64,000 bases of DNA from Nepenthes gracilis (GCA_033239525.1 BSYO01000004.1:12562037-12626036), one strand, 5' to 3'; numbered from the stretch's first letter, positions 46,325-60,404 are shown. The notes: generated by a model not told the origin, from the sequence alone. Numbers and translations are program-made.

Positions 46325-48570
46325 GATGTGTGTATATTTAAAAGATATCCTATACGAATAAGGAGATCATTGATAGTTATTAATTTAAAAAACCATAAAA
46401 AATCAAGATGAAATAAAAAGGCAAAACCAAACAATAAAAAATTGATATTTAAATAGAGACATGAGAAGCAACAAGTCCTCACAAGGCCTTCAAAATACCC
46501 CAATAATTAAAGATTTTTATACCAACTACACTCATAGACTCCATAGAAATAACTTTTTTAGTAAAGCATTACATATAACAACCACTATATTATCAGTACA
46601 AAAAATGACCATGTCATCAAAGACACATTTGCTTGTAACATTATAAATGAAGTAAATAGCAACTATTAATATGATTCTAACCGATTTTTGCTTAAGTGTG
46701 CTCTCTTTCCCAACCAAAACAAAAAAAAAAAAAAAATAGCTGTCCATCTAACATCTCTCTTCCAATCATCAAATGGTGGGGAACACCCAATCTTCTTAAA
46801 GAGCAACCCTTATCGCTATGCTAAGTATTTATCTTCAAAGGGCTTTCTTTCTTTATCTTATTATTATTAATACACATTGTATTATAATTTTTACAATATG
46901 AACAATTATACTATAACAACTATCGTGTATATAAGCCTGGTTTATTCGACAACACGACTAAAAAGAGTAGCCCAAACGAGTTGGGAAGAAAGTGGAGATA
47001 TGCACGTTTGCTGTTAGATCATACAAACACAGCGTGCAGCGGTACAATCTCCTGTGGATAGGATAGCTAGCTAGGCATGCATGCCAACATAATCATCATT
47101 ATCACCGCTGCTACATATTCTCAATCATCATGCTAAAGGAGCACGATCCCACTATTTAATTGTCTACATATGTTACTTGCACACATACAAATATATAAAT
47201 TTAAAAATATATACATACACACATACACACATATAGATGTACATCTTAATATATATCTTAATGGCCTATGTATGTATATATTTATGTGTGTATATGAATA
47301 TATGTATGAAGTGCAATCATGCATCCCAAAGTTTGAACTTGGTAAGAACCACTTTAATTACCACCCTTTGGCTAAATGAAATATATAGCATTAATAACTT
47401 TGTTATTTCACTTGAGATGCGTATTGGGTTATTACATAGATAGTGACATGCGAGCTAAATGTACGCACTCTCACATACTTGTTTTCCTTTTATTTTATTA
47501 GTTTGAGAGATTTTTGGTATAGAATGCCTGTGAATGTAAAGCTGACTTCGTCATTCTACGCCTGTTATTGACAGCATCTGCGATTGTTTGTTTAGGAAAA
47601 TTAATATTAATTACACTTTAGAAAGATAATAAATGTGCATGAGAAACAAATAAATCTGCCAGCATTCAGATTGAATTAAATATACATCAATTGATCTACC
47701 ATATTTATCTATACTGACACGGTGCTGCTCTTCAACCACTATAGACGCGTCCCATGAAATGTCTATCTCATTTATTTATCAAATTTATATAAAATAAATA
47801 AATATTAAATATTATGTCATCTTCTGGATACGCAATAATAACTAAACATATCTCCAATATATTTCACTATAAACATGCTGTACAATAGACATTTTACTCA
47901 CATTTCTTCCCCAAAAAAAAATAAAAAATAAATGGAATTAATCTACTATATTTTGGCAGAGAGAATTAATTTGATGGATTCCCTCCCCTGTAAGCCTAAT
48001 GCTTTGTAAGAAATATATTAAATAAATAAATCATAGAATAATTACCTTCATCTCATAAAAGATACACATCACAATAAAGACTTTCTATCAGAATTCATTC
48101 TTCGTGTTCAATTCCACCTAACAAAATTTGACCAATTCCAATTTAACCAAAGAAAAAAAACCACCAAACAAACCGCTCATGCTACGATTTTTATCGTGCG
48201 TGCAAAGTCAAGTCACGGAGAATTGTTATCCACCTTATCGCAATGATACGGCCAGCGAGCCATGAAATCCAACCATAAAGATGGATTCTCAATATTACAG
48301 GATTAAAGCCACGTATAAAATAGCAATTCAAGAAGAGAGGAGATCCCACAGTAACTGATTTTTCAGCAGAAAGAAACGAGCAAATTAATTGATAAATAGC
48401 AAAGGCAAAGTTTTGTTCAAAAATGACAGCAGTCACCGCATCAAACAAGAGACGAAAATTAGTCGTATGGTGTTTCCAATGGAGGCATTTTAGGCCACAG
48501 CGTTTGCCCAGCAAATTCCGTGGGCGCATGGATAGCAAATTATAGTTCGAGAATGAGCTTTGTACTCTGA
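46325..48570. other. Intergenic region downstream of MPP alpha
   Basis: AT-rich sequence with a poly-A run near 46722 and a TA/CA-rich stretch at 47170-47310. Short ORFs here show no recognised similarity. I see no gene. Confidence 0.6.
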
Positions 48571-48571
48571 T

Positions 48572-48577
48572 TTTATT
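48572..48577 (-). terminator. MPPalpha: Poly(A) signal AATAAA, MPP alpha
   Basis: AATAAA on the minus strand begins 100 bases after the TGA stop of MPP alpha. Confidence 0.5.
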
Positions 48578-48676
48578 TCAGCACCTTAAGCCCATAAAAG
48601 AACTCGGGTTTTGTAGATCAACGGGAGGAAAGGAAATGGAAACAGATGTAAGCCTGAATCTTTTGTCTGAGTGCTC

Positions 48677-51600
48677 TCACTGTGAACGGAATTTTCTGCT
48701 GACTTGTTCATAGCTTGGGACATAAAGAACTGAAAACATGGGTTGGAAATTAGGACAAGCAATCATCAACTCTGTCTTCCAATGGAAATGGGATGTAAAA
48801 AGATACAGGTAGACATAGAGAATAAGCATAAGCATTCACGAAAAATTACCATCACCATGTGAAGCCATCGTCAGAGGAGAAGATAAGAGCTTTTCTGCCA
48901 TGGCAGTTATATCCTTCACTGCAACTTCGTCAATGGCTTTCAAGAAATGATCCACAGGTTTCCTGGTCAAGACATACTCTTTTAAAAACAAGTGCAAAAG
49001 CTTGGATGGGTTTGAAGATTTGAAGCAGCATGCAGAACAAAAATTATGTTTAAATATGTTGTGCAATTCAAACATAAAGATGAAGAGGAAAAACACGAGG
49101 ATGACAAAGAATTTAATGGAAGCACCTGCTTTTAGTTAGTCATTGCTCCTACATAATGACCAGAAAAAGGGCCTATACCTAGACGTTGAGTGTAGAAATC
49201 AATAGCTTTTCTAGATTCATAAGCACCCATGGGATCTACCCCCCTCCTCCCCTCTCTGATTTTTCCGGAAAGGTGTGAAGAGGAGGAACCATGCAGTTAC
49301 CACATCAGCAGTTATAAACATGTGTGAAAACTCCCACATGCAGCAGACCTTCCTGAATGTTCGTGATTAAAGAACTACCATGGTTCCTACCTAGAGCACC
49401 TAATCCTCAACACGCCTGCAGTTTTACCCATGACAAAGAAGCCACTCAGAGCATATGGCATCTAGAGAGTTTCTGAAGACTCAAAGCTCAAAAGTGGCTG
49501 ACCACCATAGACAAGCAAAGAGATTTTAAACACATTTAGGCTTAGAAAAAGCTTCAACCAAGAAGGGAGATTTTTTGTTTTTGATAAGTTTTTTCTATCA
49601 TGCTCTTGATAAAACTATTAAAAGGACTTTATGATGTCCCATATTATATCTCTCAATCTTTACAGCCATACAATTAAACAGGAGCAACATGGGGAAAACA
49701 AGCTCAGGGTACTTCACAGCTTCAGCAGGGTCCTATCATCATTCTTCTTGTCAAGTGCTATGACAGCATAAAGGGCCCTAGATAATTTGAAGAAAGAAGC
49801 CTAGGAACTCTGGTCAGAAAAAAAGTTACAACAACACAAATGCAACTAGAAGAGGCAATCTAGTTGTTCTTAACAACACAGAAGCTATGCACAAGGTCTC
49901 ATTGGATCTTAGTTGTTTTTAACAGTGATGGCTATATACACCAAAACACACAGATATTGAGAATATTTCCAGCAATTAAGTAGCTTACTAACAAAACATA
50001 ACCGATGAATTAGAGAACTTTTTCATTTTATCAAAGATTACTGCATCAGACAGCTGGTGTCCTCATGTCAAGATAGCTGTATCCGCAACTTCATTTTTGC
50101 ATACAACTGTAAAGTCGGTGTATGTATGTATCCCAAAATAGTAGATTTTGTGAAACAGTCATAATTGTTCTATAGTTAATTTAGCATGTCTACTGTGATC
50201 ACAAATCATGCACAACCTTCAAGAATGCAAGAAAATAGTAGCAGAATACAAAGGTGGTATTCCTCAAGAAAATGGAAATCCCTCTCACTAACTCAATATT
50301 CTTAACCATTTCAATACCAATATGGCAGTAAACCACTTTCCAAGAAGCTTTTGCCGTTTTCTTTTCTCCTTTAACCAAAAGGCCCTTTTAATTATCCCGG
50401 AAATGTCAAAATAAACCATTGTAGTGGCCAATGAAGTACAAAATATTTGTACCAATTCACTGTTGCACTCAGTCTCAAAGCCACAACAAGCAGATAGAGT
50501 GGACTGGATGACACACATCAATGTGTTAGAAAGCTGGCTAATAGCACTTTGCATGGTTGTTAAGTATGGGATGGCCCAAAGACCCATCACTCATCTAACC
50601 CCCTGCACCCACCCCCACAAAAAAAGAGGGAAAAAATGTAAAATCAAAACAAGAAAAAAACAAAAAAGGTGATTATAACAGGTATGTATAGTTAGCTGAC
50701 TTGCAGAACCAGAAATTAAGTGTAGATTTTAAGTCTGCCATCCATCATTGACTCAATAACTAACATCAAACAACAGTAAAATAAGTCATCATCATTCAAG
50801 AATGGTCATGGATTTAAACCATGAAAATAATTTTTCCATAATGCAAGGGTAAGGATGTATACATCTGACACTCTCAGATTTTACAATATGATACAAGGTA
50901 AGCTAGTTGGATCTGATTGTTGGGAACAACATATCAAAGCCACTTCATTTGTTTATAAGGGTCATTTGCATGCCTACATTTTCCCTAAATATTCCCCAGA
51001 TGACACTTCTCAAATATGCACCTAATGAGTAAAGAATGAGAAAGCAAAACATTATAGTGAACCTCTTTTATGTTGACACTAGAGGTAATTTGGAAAATGC
51101 AACCTGTACAGCAAAATATTGAACATCCATTAAAACAGAGGATGCTTGTTTAGATTTTGAAAAGTATTTTAAGAAATGTTATAGTTTCTTGCTTTTGGCA
51201 AAAGCACTTTGAGGTATAATAATAAAAGTTCTGAATTGAATACTTATTTTAAAAACCCAAAGCAAATTAAGCGAATCTCAATCAGTTTTTTTGGAGGCAT
51301 TTCAGGAATCATTCAATTCAATTCAATTCATAATTTTTTTTTCCAAAAGTTGTTCAACAGCCATGCAAAACAGACCATTAATTATGCAGCTTCCAAGGGT
51401 CAATATCTATTATTCCATCTATAAGAAAAGGTGCTATGGAACATTACAAGAAACTTTACAGATATGTCATAATATATTACAGCTGCAAGACAAAAGGCAC
51501 GTATATTACAAATAAGACAGATATGTAAGAGAAAATGAAAAGAAGCAGAGAGATCTGGATAGGGAGGTGTAGAGAAGAGTTTATTTGAAAGAACAGCCTA

Positions 51601-54600
51601 TCCCTACCTCTCTCGGTATGTCAAAAGTTGTCTACCAATATCTTCAGATGCAACCATCTGCAGAATATACATCAGGTAATAAGAAAGTACAAGAAGTTCC
51701 TTGATTATGCACACATATGTAGGAACATACTCTTGATTCCAAGTTCATCAAAATAGCCGATTTTGTTGATGCTTTAGCACGGTCCAGCTGCACCTGGGTA
51801 ACTACACAGACAAATGAAAAAAGATCTAGGCAAGAAAATAACACGATCTAGAGACAAGTGTAGAAATCATTAAACAATGTGGCCCCAATCAGAAGGTATG
51901 GCAGAAAACCTTCTCCAGGTGTTGCGATTGCAATGAATTCTTTAGCAGCAATATCAATGGCTTCTGAAACAAAATCAGATCCCTGTATATAACAAGAATC
52001 TCCAAATGTAAAGCCAAGTTAATCCAAATAAAAATAATAGGGAAGATCCAGAGCCTGAAACTCCCACAACATAGGGTATGGGAAAGGCAAGATGTACGCA
52101 CCTAAACAAATGTGAAGAATGAAATTTCAGAGAAACAGTAGCCACTCTACCATATCAAAGAATTTAATTAGAGAAACTAGCCATATTCAACAAAACAACA
52201 TCATGTTAACATTTCCCTTTCAACTTCATAACATTTCAAAAATAGACACCCAATGCACACAAGCACAATAAACTAAGTTCTTATTAAATCCTTGCCTCCC
52301 ACTTCAAAGAGGGGTCACTTCTCTAAAGTTTGCATCACAGGGCACAATGAAGCTGCATCCACTTAGCTCCAGAAATTACAGATGCATACAAAGGCAGGAA
52401 TATTTGATTAAAAAATGAAAGAGGGCCTACAATTAGAAAAGAAATGCCTCTCAATGTTCTAGGCACCAATACCATTCAACCTAGCTCTCAGCAGTGTGCC
52501 CCACCACCATGCCCTCCCCCCACCCCAACGAAAGGGGATAGGGTAGGAATTCAAGGGAGTTAAAGGTCAAAGATTAGCCAATGCACAAAAACCTGCTTAA
52601 AGTGGTTTCCCAAGAAAGCAGAGAACATCAAATGAAGTAACCATAAATAGGATATGACTGATCTTGTGAACTACATAACAAAAAATGAGTCCATCCAAGG
52701 TGATAGGTTTCCGGATCTCTGGCCAAAGCTTTATCAATCAAATCTTAGAGTCATGGAATGAAATATCGATCAATATCTAATATATCGGCTAATATATAAC
52801 GTAGTTCATAAAATCAGCCATGATCTATGGTTACTTTATTTGATGGTCTCATCTTATCTCGAGAAGCCACTTTAAGCAGGTTTTTGTTCAATGTCCCACT
52901 CAATTTGCCTGTCAGCTTACAAATCATAGGAAATTGTTTGCTTCTGAGATATCCAATAGAGATACACATTGTCTAACATGTTCGATACTAATATAGCTGC
53001 GAATACCGATATTATCTTCTGTGCTCACTGTATGTGAGGGAACATGGATGGTCAGATTGGGATGAACTAGATCCAACAAGCTCCCATGAAAATGCAAACT
53101 TGTGGTAATAAAGATAAATAGAACTGCCAAAATGGAGTACACAAAAGTAATCCTTGGACCTTGGACCTTGAACCTTGGACAATTTTCCTTTCCTATCCCC
53201 ACAAAGCACAAGTTATTTAGAAAACTAATAGGACAAATTGGTAACAATTTCAGGTTCTACAAATGTAATGGATGGGTCAACTTGGCTTCCAAACACAAAC
53301 CTTCCCTGCAAATAAATGGCCATCCCCAAACCAGAGTTAAAGACAGCCCCATTTCACCCTATTCAGGTTGATGATTTATGGCTATACCAGCAAAAACCAA
53401 GTCAGCACATGCCAACTGAACGAGGTTATCTACGTTAATCGGATTTGGGTGTAACGGAAATGGTTACATGTTTAGGTGTTAATCTCAGCTATTTGGACTT
53501 CTATAAATGGATTTCATCATCGAACTCAGAAGCACAGACACCTCCTCTAGGGTAGCATGTCAATGTCTGCCAAGTATCAAACATAAATATTCCCCAGACA
53601 CTCTCCAATAACACATCAGATACTCACTGGCGCTTTTCTGATACTCTTCGACACATTGGGAACTTGGGATATATAACCTTTTTGTTAATACGAGTGGCTG
53701 GGAGCCTGGGGACATGCTAAGGACACTTAGAAAACATTTGTGCTAATTTAATTTTTCAAGCAAGTAAACAGGGCATTTGATGAAAATTGGGTATGTATTA
53801 ATGCTACTAAATAATTAGCAAAAAAATTTCAAAACATAAAGCTAAATTGAGAGTGACAAACGTCACTAGTTTCCATTCACAATTAAGCATCTGGCAAAGG
53901 AAAAGAACTAACCAATGAGGCGAGGCTACTGGATGGATGATGATAAAGATTTGACATTTCCCAAGGTCTCATTTATTCTCTTAGAATAAATTTATCTCCT
54001 TAACGCTATTTCTTGTTCTCTTCTTCTATGTTGTGAAAATTTGTGTATGCATTCACTATATTCAATTTATCAACTAACTTGGCCGCTGAATTGTTGCTTG
54101 ACTATTTTCCCATGGTTGGTTTTTCATCTACCTCCATCATTCCCTCTCTGGCTAGAAAGGAGGCCCGTCTCATTTCCTAGCTCTCTCGGTTGAATTATAG
54201 CCATGTGTTTAGTTGATTGGTTTCCTCCTCTAGCTTTTATTCAGTTATGAACAAGAGCAAACCTTGACTGTGTTTTTTTGGGTTCTCCTCTAATTCTTCA
54301 TTGTTTTTGTTTAATAGCTACCTTTTTTTCATGAATGTCCCTGCATTTTTCTGGTAAATTGCTTGTTTAGGAACTTTTGCTCATGATGAAATATCTTAGA
54401 GCAATTGGACATTGCAGAGCAAAGTACTGATTGCTAATTAGTGTAAAATACTGTTGTTTGTTCAACCATATTCCCATGAATTATGAAATTTCACTAGCTT
54501 GTTCACAGTGTGGAATAATTATTAGAAAAATAGCGTCTCGGTGTTGATGTTGTATCTTATCCGTGTCTCATTCCTCTGGCCATGCTTCTTAGTCCTCAAC

Positions 54601-57600
54601 CAATCAATCTCACAATTCTATGTGAATATTATTCTCTACATGTCCCTAAAGTCTCAAGTGCTACACAAACTGTCTAACTCCTACAATTCACTAACCAAGT
54701 GATCATCCATTCCTCAACTTGAAAGAAAAGAGATCCACCCAATTTTTCAAACACAAGAGATCTCATCTATGACCCTCAACATAAAAACTTTGAATGTTGT
54801 TAGCATTTTATACTTTTTTGTTAGCTCTGAAATGTTTCCCAACTGAAATTTTCGAAATGAGAATTTTCAAAAGGAGAAAGAAGAATATTTTTAGAATAAC
54901 TCCTGCATCTCTATTAAGTGGCAGTACTAGTTTCCCTTCAATTGGACCAAATCTGATAGTGCCTTTTCCAAGTGTAGTAGTTGTGCTAGGACTACTATTA
55001 TACAGAATCTTTATACCATAAAACTTTCTCAAAACGTAATAAAAGGGGGCAGTTGACCAGTATGCGGTTGTGCATATCAAGCCTGTAACTGGAATGAGAC
55101 CATCCCTTGGGGCACAAATGTGCCTAAAGGCAAGCACAAACTTAACAATTATCATATGAGCACCTACACGAATGAGCAGGAACAACATTCCAGAATCCCA
55201 AATAATAGAGGCACAAAAAATCCCTAGTAAATCATCAATTCTACAATGCCCACATAGGCCCAACAAAAAAGACATTTTCATACAGATTATGGCTCAAGCC
55301 ACGCAACAGTAGGGACAACAAAGAAAACATCATGATATATGAAAGAGTGAGATGCAATGTCTTCGAGTTATTGTGAGATTTGCTTACAGTGGTAGCTTGA
55401 ATCCCAAAAATGCCAGTGTTATTGTAGATGCTGTTAAACGCGGAAAATGCCTGAATTTGCGGGTATTCATTCAGGACACGGAGATCTGGTCACATCAATG
55501 GAAACAATCAGCAGGGCAAAAGTTCTCCAGATGTCCATCCACGTATAAATATGAATAACAAACTCTCAAATCTGGTTCAAGTAAATATGTATGTAACAAA
55601 ATATAAAAGATGTGAGCATATAAAACAATAATCTTCATTTTGCAACCTATTGTGTAAGAATATATAAGGGCTATATCTAAGAAGACACATGCACAAAGAA
55701 AGAGAGAGAGAGAGAGAGGATAACAACTAACTACACATTTGTCATAAAATCTGAATAAAATATCAAATTCGTAGGTTACATACATAGTCGAGAATACATT
55801 CCTTTTCCAGGCCCACCAGCTGAAAAAGATCCACCACCTCCCATGAGCATCTGCAAAAGTTCAAATTCATCGCAGCTTCTCAACGTAGTTCAGCAAGTAC
55901 GGAAGGAAACAAAGAGCAAACCTTTGAAACATTAACTACAAGAAATTATTTTAGAAAAAGGATAAGGTGTAGGACAAGTGAAAAAAAAGGGAAGTTGAGA
56001 ATGAAAATCAGGGGGACAAAGAGCAGAAGCCAGAGGAGAAGGGAAAACAGAGGAATAGTGACCAAACCATGATGAAGTAGGAATCAATAGTGTCAATACA
56101 TAGATTCATCATCCATTCTGTAACGAATTAGAGGTGCAATCACATAGGATCCAGACACCAACTCTAACCAGGAAATAAGAACTTCTAAGACACAAGAAGC
56201 AAAAATGTCAATGACAAAATACAATCCTAGCACCTCAAAAATAACATCAATTCCTATTCTAAACTTCCCTATCATGGAAACTATGAAATTTTACCTTTCC
56301 CCATTATTCTCCCCTTGTTGGAGGTCAAATTTTGAAAAGGTGAATAATGAAGAAAACTAGGCAATGGAACAGCATCTCCACCACGAAGCACCTTCTAACA
56401 AACCTGGTCCGACATAAAATCTCATCGTGTAATAGCTTAACCAACATTAGGTAACCTTTAGAACTAGAAACTCTTTGCAATTATATTTCCAACATTCCCT
56501 ACATCCTCAAACTCTTCAGAAGCTTGCTACTTTTGCTCATTACCTATCTCAAAAGATGCCTCTTTAGGAATGACATCTTTGGATAATTGCTCTTACAAGA
56601 AATTTCATTCAACAAAGCCTACATGCCAAGTTAACTCATGCAAATCTTGTAAAACAGACTTCTTTCTTTTCCTCTTTATTGGCTTGATGAACTTTCCCCA
56701 CAATCTGCAATAACTTTTAAAAATTTTTGGCACACCAGTCAGCAAAGCATTGTGCTGATGACTCCACTTCGTGGGCAACTTCATGGTTACTAGCCAAAAA
56801 GCTGCAGGCATCCTCACATTGACAGGAACCAGAACTTAATCAATTTTATAACCACAAAAAAACAGACTAGCAAACCAAATTTCTAACTGGCAACAATTAT
56901 CATAGATGAACCTTCTTTTCAAAGCACATTTTCCACAAATGGAATCATCTCTGGAATAAACTGGACAAAAGAAGGAAACTAACTGAACGCCAATACTTTC
57001 TTATTTTCTCCACTTGCAAAATAAAAAAAAAATACTGGACATTGAATTTCAGTGCAACTTTAGAAATTTATTTATGAAGAATTAGCAACAGAGAACAATG
57101 TGCATGACAGTAGCATGGCATTTTTTTCTCTTACTGATTTTCCCCATTTGTTCACACTGCCTTTTTATTTCCTTTTCCCGGATACTAATTTTTCCCCACT
57201 GCTTTTTAAGTAACACTAACAAAGAACCAAATAAAACCAGGATTGAAACTGAGTCATGGGGCATTCTTGTCACAAGGAAGAGGCCTCGATGACTGGGCTG
57301 AACTGCTGACTCAAACAGGGCAGTTCTCAAGCCTGGTATGATATTGGGTTCACCAACTAAGACTGGATTGGACAGCAAGGAGATGGATGGAATCCCTCTA
57401 GATCTGGGCTTATGATGGAGCATGCAAAAAGAAAGGCATCCATCAATCACACAGATTGACAAGTGAGAACAACATAAGAGTTCAGCAGGACATGGTGAAG
57501 ATCAGGCAGCAACAATAACAACTATGACAGGGAAATTATGCCGGCATTGAGGTGTACAGTAATCACACGCACACTTTGCTGGAAATCTTTCCCCTCATTC

Positions 57601-59947
57601 CTGCTCCTGATCTCACTCCCATATCGACCCTCATGTCTCACTCAATTTACTGGAAACTCATTCTTAAATCACTTTCATTTTCTCTGTTCTTTATTCAAAT
57701 GTTCAAAAAATTAAGGCTTTGGTATTTGACGGCTGTGGCTGGAGGTTTGGGTTTTGAGAGTTGTTCCTAGGGTTTCAGGATTTACAGCAAATTAATGAAC
57801 CATCTCCACTTCAGACTGTTTGACTTCTTTTTTTTATTTTCTCTTGTTTTACAATTCTACTCTGTTTTTCCAATTACTGCAAGAAAAATTTCTGGAAGGC
57901 AGTGGTTCAGGTAATTTGTCACTGGTTGATAGTGGTGATGCATTTCAGATCAGCTAGGGGTGGGAGATTGTTGCGGAGAGGTTTCTTTGAATGAAGATGG
58001 CAAATGGGCTGTTGTTGGCAGTGAATGGTTTAGAAGAGCAGAAACTAACGGTGGGGTATTCTGTGTCTGATATTGCAGCGGAAATGTAGATCATAACTAT
58101 GAACTCCGATAAGATGATAACACTTGATGTAGGGCATCAAATTGAAAGAAAAGGGAAGGGGACAGGAAATACAGAGGGCAATGAGAAGAAACAGGGTGGT
58201 GGACAAACCAGAAATGATGAGAAACCAAGGACAAGAGTGACCAAACCAATAGGGGAGGAGGAAATCAACATAATCGATAATCATCTGATGCTCTGAATAG
58301 ATAAACTAGAGGTGCACTTACATAGGCACCAGGCTCCTCCTCTAAGTGAGAATATAACTTCCTAAACATTACTGAAAATGTAAAGATAACAATATTGAAT
58401 CCTTGACCCCTCTTAAATAAAGATAATTCCTTAATGTCCTAGACAACTTTTAAAAAAACTACTACAACTATTAAAAAAGATTGTCAAGGAAATAATTAAA
58501 TTAATAAAAATATTCATAACATTGTCCTGGAGTCCTATATGCCCATGCCCCATTGGGATAATCTGATGGAACTTCTCAATCTTAAAGTGATAACTCTACC
58601 TGAAGAACAGTTAAAGTCACAGCTTCCTTATCCTTCAACCAGCCACCAGGAGCTTCAAAAGCAAGAGCAAAATGTGTTGTCTGGCCATGCAAACGACAAT
58701 GTGAGAGTTATGTCAGATAACAAACAACTAAATCACAAGGAAGAGGGTGGAAAAGAAAGTGGTACCCACCCCTGAACCTGCCTGACAACGGTAATCACCT
58801 CCGACATACACAGATTTCGGCTCCTCGGGACGAGGCATACTAGGTAAGTCAGAGAGAAGTGGCTCAGCAATGGACAAGAGCTCCTTGTGCTCCACACCAG
58901 ATGCAGCAAGTACCATCCGAGGCGCAGTGTAGTTTTCCTGAGACATCCAAAGGAAAATCAATTAGAAAGATCTAACAAGCCATGCAGATGAGAGCATCAC
59001 AAATCCAGATGATAGAAGTCTAAATCGCAATATATACAAGAATAATATTTATTTCATACTTACAGAGACAAACTCCTCCAAAATGGTACTGTTCAGTCTG
59101 CTGATAGCAGATTCTGGAGCCAGAAGAGGATTCGCCAGGGCACCTGAATAGCCAGCAGAATGAATTGCCTCCAAGAGCAAGCCTTGAGGATTGTTGGAAG
59201 CCTCAGTCAGCTCAGCTTTCAGCTTGACAAGCTGCATTCACATAGTTTAATTTCAATATGGCATCAAGAGCCCCAAAGACAACGGTAATAAGCATGAGGC
59301 AGAATACTACCTGTTCGTTGACCTCCCAATCCAGAAATGCGGGATTCCTTACAGAATCTACGAGCAGCTCTACCATTTCGGAAACATAAGTCTTCAGAGC
59401 ATCAAAAGTATAACCCATCTGCTCCCGAGACGCAGATGCTGTCACATTTCCACCTATGGCCTCCACTTCCCGCACTATTCGCAAGTGGCTTCTGTTTGTA
59501 GTAGTTTTGAAGGCCATGCGCTCCAGCAGGTGTGTCACCCCAAATGAGGCTGGTGTCTCATAAATTGAACCACAATCAACATATAAGCCGATTGAGGCTG
59601 CCGGGTTCTGCAGCAGAAAAACCAAAAAAGAAGTTGTCTATTGCACGCTTACCCAAACCACTAATGGATGGTTCATGAACCTGAACATCTCAATCCAGAC
59701 TTACAGCTGATGTTTCTGATGCAATTTTGACTCCATTAGGGAGTGTTGTTATCATGGTTTTGCCCGGTTCAACATAGTCCGGCAGAGGAGGAGAGGAAGA
59801 AACTCCTTCAAGTGGGAAATCCAAAGGCGGGAGAGAACTGGACTTTCCCCCAAGGAGCCAGCTGAAGAATCCCCCTGAAGAAGATGTTTTCGAGATTACA
59901 GCAGTTGAACTAGCAAACCTTACCAGAGACCTACTCCCTGCACAATC
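48677..59947 (-). CDS. MPPalpha: Mitochondrial processing peptidase alpha subunit (complex III core), 5' exon missing
   Basis: Twelve exons join in frame into 493 residues: 59705-59947, 59311-59607, 59064-59231, 58770-58937, 58600-58680, 55784-55850, 55388-55485, 51910-51982, 51731-51801, 51608-51657, 48850-48962 and 48677-48729. All introns are GT-AG. Plant MPP alpha is about 500 residues, so only a short first exon with the start of the presequence is missing. The visible N-terminus is Arg/Ser-rich ([10 protein letters not shown]). Residues 82-111 read [16 protein letters not shown] to HLLER; the beta subunit has HxxEH here, and loss of the second His is normal in alpha. The glycine-rich loop [15 protein letters not shown] (about 323-337) binds presequences in alpha. 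The tail is [14 protein letters not shown]. In plants this protein sits in the cytochrome bc1 complex of the inner membrane and removes presequences with the beta subunit. No break is seen. Confidence 0.95.
48963..51607 (-). other. MPPalpha: MPP alpha intron between exons 51608-51657 and 48850-48962
   Basis: The 2.6-kb intron has donor AG|GTAGGG and acceptor ACCAG|G. It includes an (ATTCA)n pentamer run near 51307-51331. No recognisable mobile element was seen. The minus-strand ORF near 48836-49096 is the last-but-one exon read through into this intron. Confidence 0.75.
51307..51331. repeat. (ATTCA)n microsatellite
   Basis: Four to five copies of a pentamer. Confidence 0.8.
51983..55387 (-). 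other. MPPalpha: MPP alpha intron between exons 55388-55485 and 51910-51982
   Basis: The 3.4-kb intron has donor ACT|GTAAGC and acceptor ATACAG|G. It contains a long inverted repeat (52581-52892) and a short tandem CCTTGGAC run near 53152-53180. ORFs at 52924-53247 and 54808-55281 show no recognised similarity. Confidence 0.75.
52581..52892. repeat. Long inverted repeat (foldback) in an MPP alpha intron
   Basis: The left arm 52581-52678 and the right arm 52798-52892 are reverse complements with about 80% matches by eye. The outer parts share AAAAACCTGCTTAAAGTGG, then come CATCAAATGAAGTAACCATA against CATCAAATAAAGTAACCATA, and the inner part GAACTACATAAC against GAACTACGTTAT. The spacer is about 119 bp. 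It may be a foldback or MITE-type element or a hairpin RNA source. No clear target duplication. Confidence 0.8.
55697..55719. repeat. (GA)n microsatellite
   Basis: About ten GA units in the short intron between exons 55784-55850 and 55388-55485. Confidence 0.85.
55980..56190. repeat. Duplicated intron block, copy 1
   Basis: The text from GTGACCAAACC (near 56057) through TTAGAGGTGCAATCACATAGG and ACTTCTAAG corresponds to copy 2, with many changes. Confidence 0.5.
58140..58370. repeat. Duplicated intron block, copy 2
   Basis: It reads GTGACCAAACC, then CTAGAGGTGCACTTACATAGG and ACTTCCTAA, in the same order as copy 1. A purine-rich lead-in precedes both. Confidence 0.5.
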
Positions 59948-60404
59948 CTACATTTGTAGTTTGAAATAGACAATTTAGATCTCTCCATCATAAAGACAGT
60001 CTAATCATGAAAAAAAATGACTCCTATAATCAAGATGTTGGGGGTGTAACTAATTGCAAGAGGTAATCAGTGATACCACTAAAATATGCTGTATCATTGC
60101 AGTTTTTTTTTTCAATTTTTCTGACAGCTAAATAGATATCCTTCTAAATTTCAAACAACGCATAGAAGTATTAGCGTAAATTGTTAATCCAGATGTAATA
60201 ATTGGTATGGAAGTTGCAAAGAATCACAATATTGGCTCACAATGATTGGACATATGAATTTGGATAAATTGGGAAAAAAATCACATTTATTAGTTAAGGT
60301 GGAAAAATAGTATAAAATGATCGAAATAGAGAAGATATATTGCTATAAAAAACCCAAAACAAAGGGTGGTAAAAACACAAAAGAGGATTTATAAACGTGA
60401 CTTC
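59948..60404 (-). other. MPPalpha: MPP alpha first intron, proximal part
   Basis: The acceptor AAATGTAG lies at 59948. The intron runs past the chromovirus relic and the copia fragment, at least to 62.6 kb and probably past the window edge. Nothing else is recognised in this stretch. Confidence 0.6.

Larger units (their letters stand above)
55851..58599 (-). other. MPPalpha: MPP alpha intron between exons 58600-58680 and 55784-55850
   Basis: The 2.7-kb intron has donor CAG|GTAGAG and acceptor TTGCAG|ATG. It contains two related blocks (55980-56190 and 58140-58370). No ORF of note. Confidence 0.75.

Noticed and set aside
18312..46329. Outer target duplication of the gypsy element
   Set aside because: The flanks ATGCG and GATGT do not match convincingly, so no duplication is claimed.
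48191..48538. 115-codon minus-strand ORF downstream of MPP alpha
   Set aside because: No similarity, no splice or promoter context, and it lies beyond the poly(A) signal of MPP alpha.
54808..55281. 157-codon minus-strand ORF in an MPP alpha intron
   Set aside because: It looks like random hydrophobic reading of AT-rich intron sequence, with no recognised domain.
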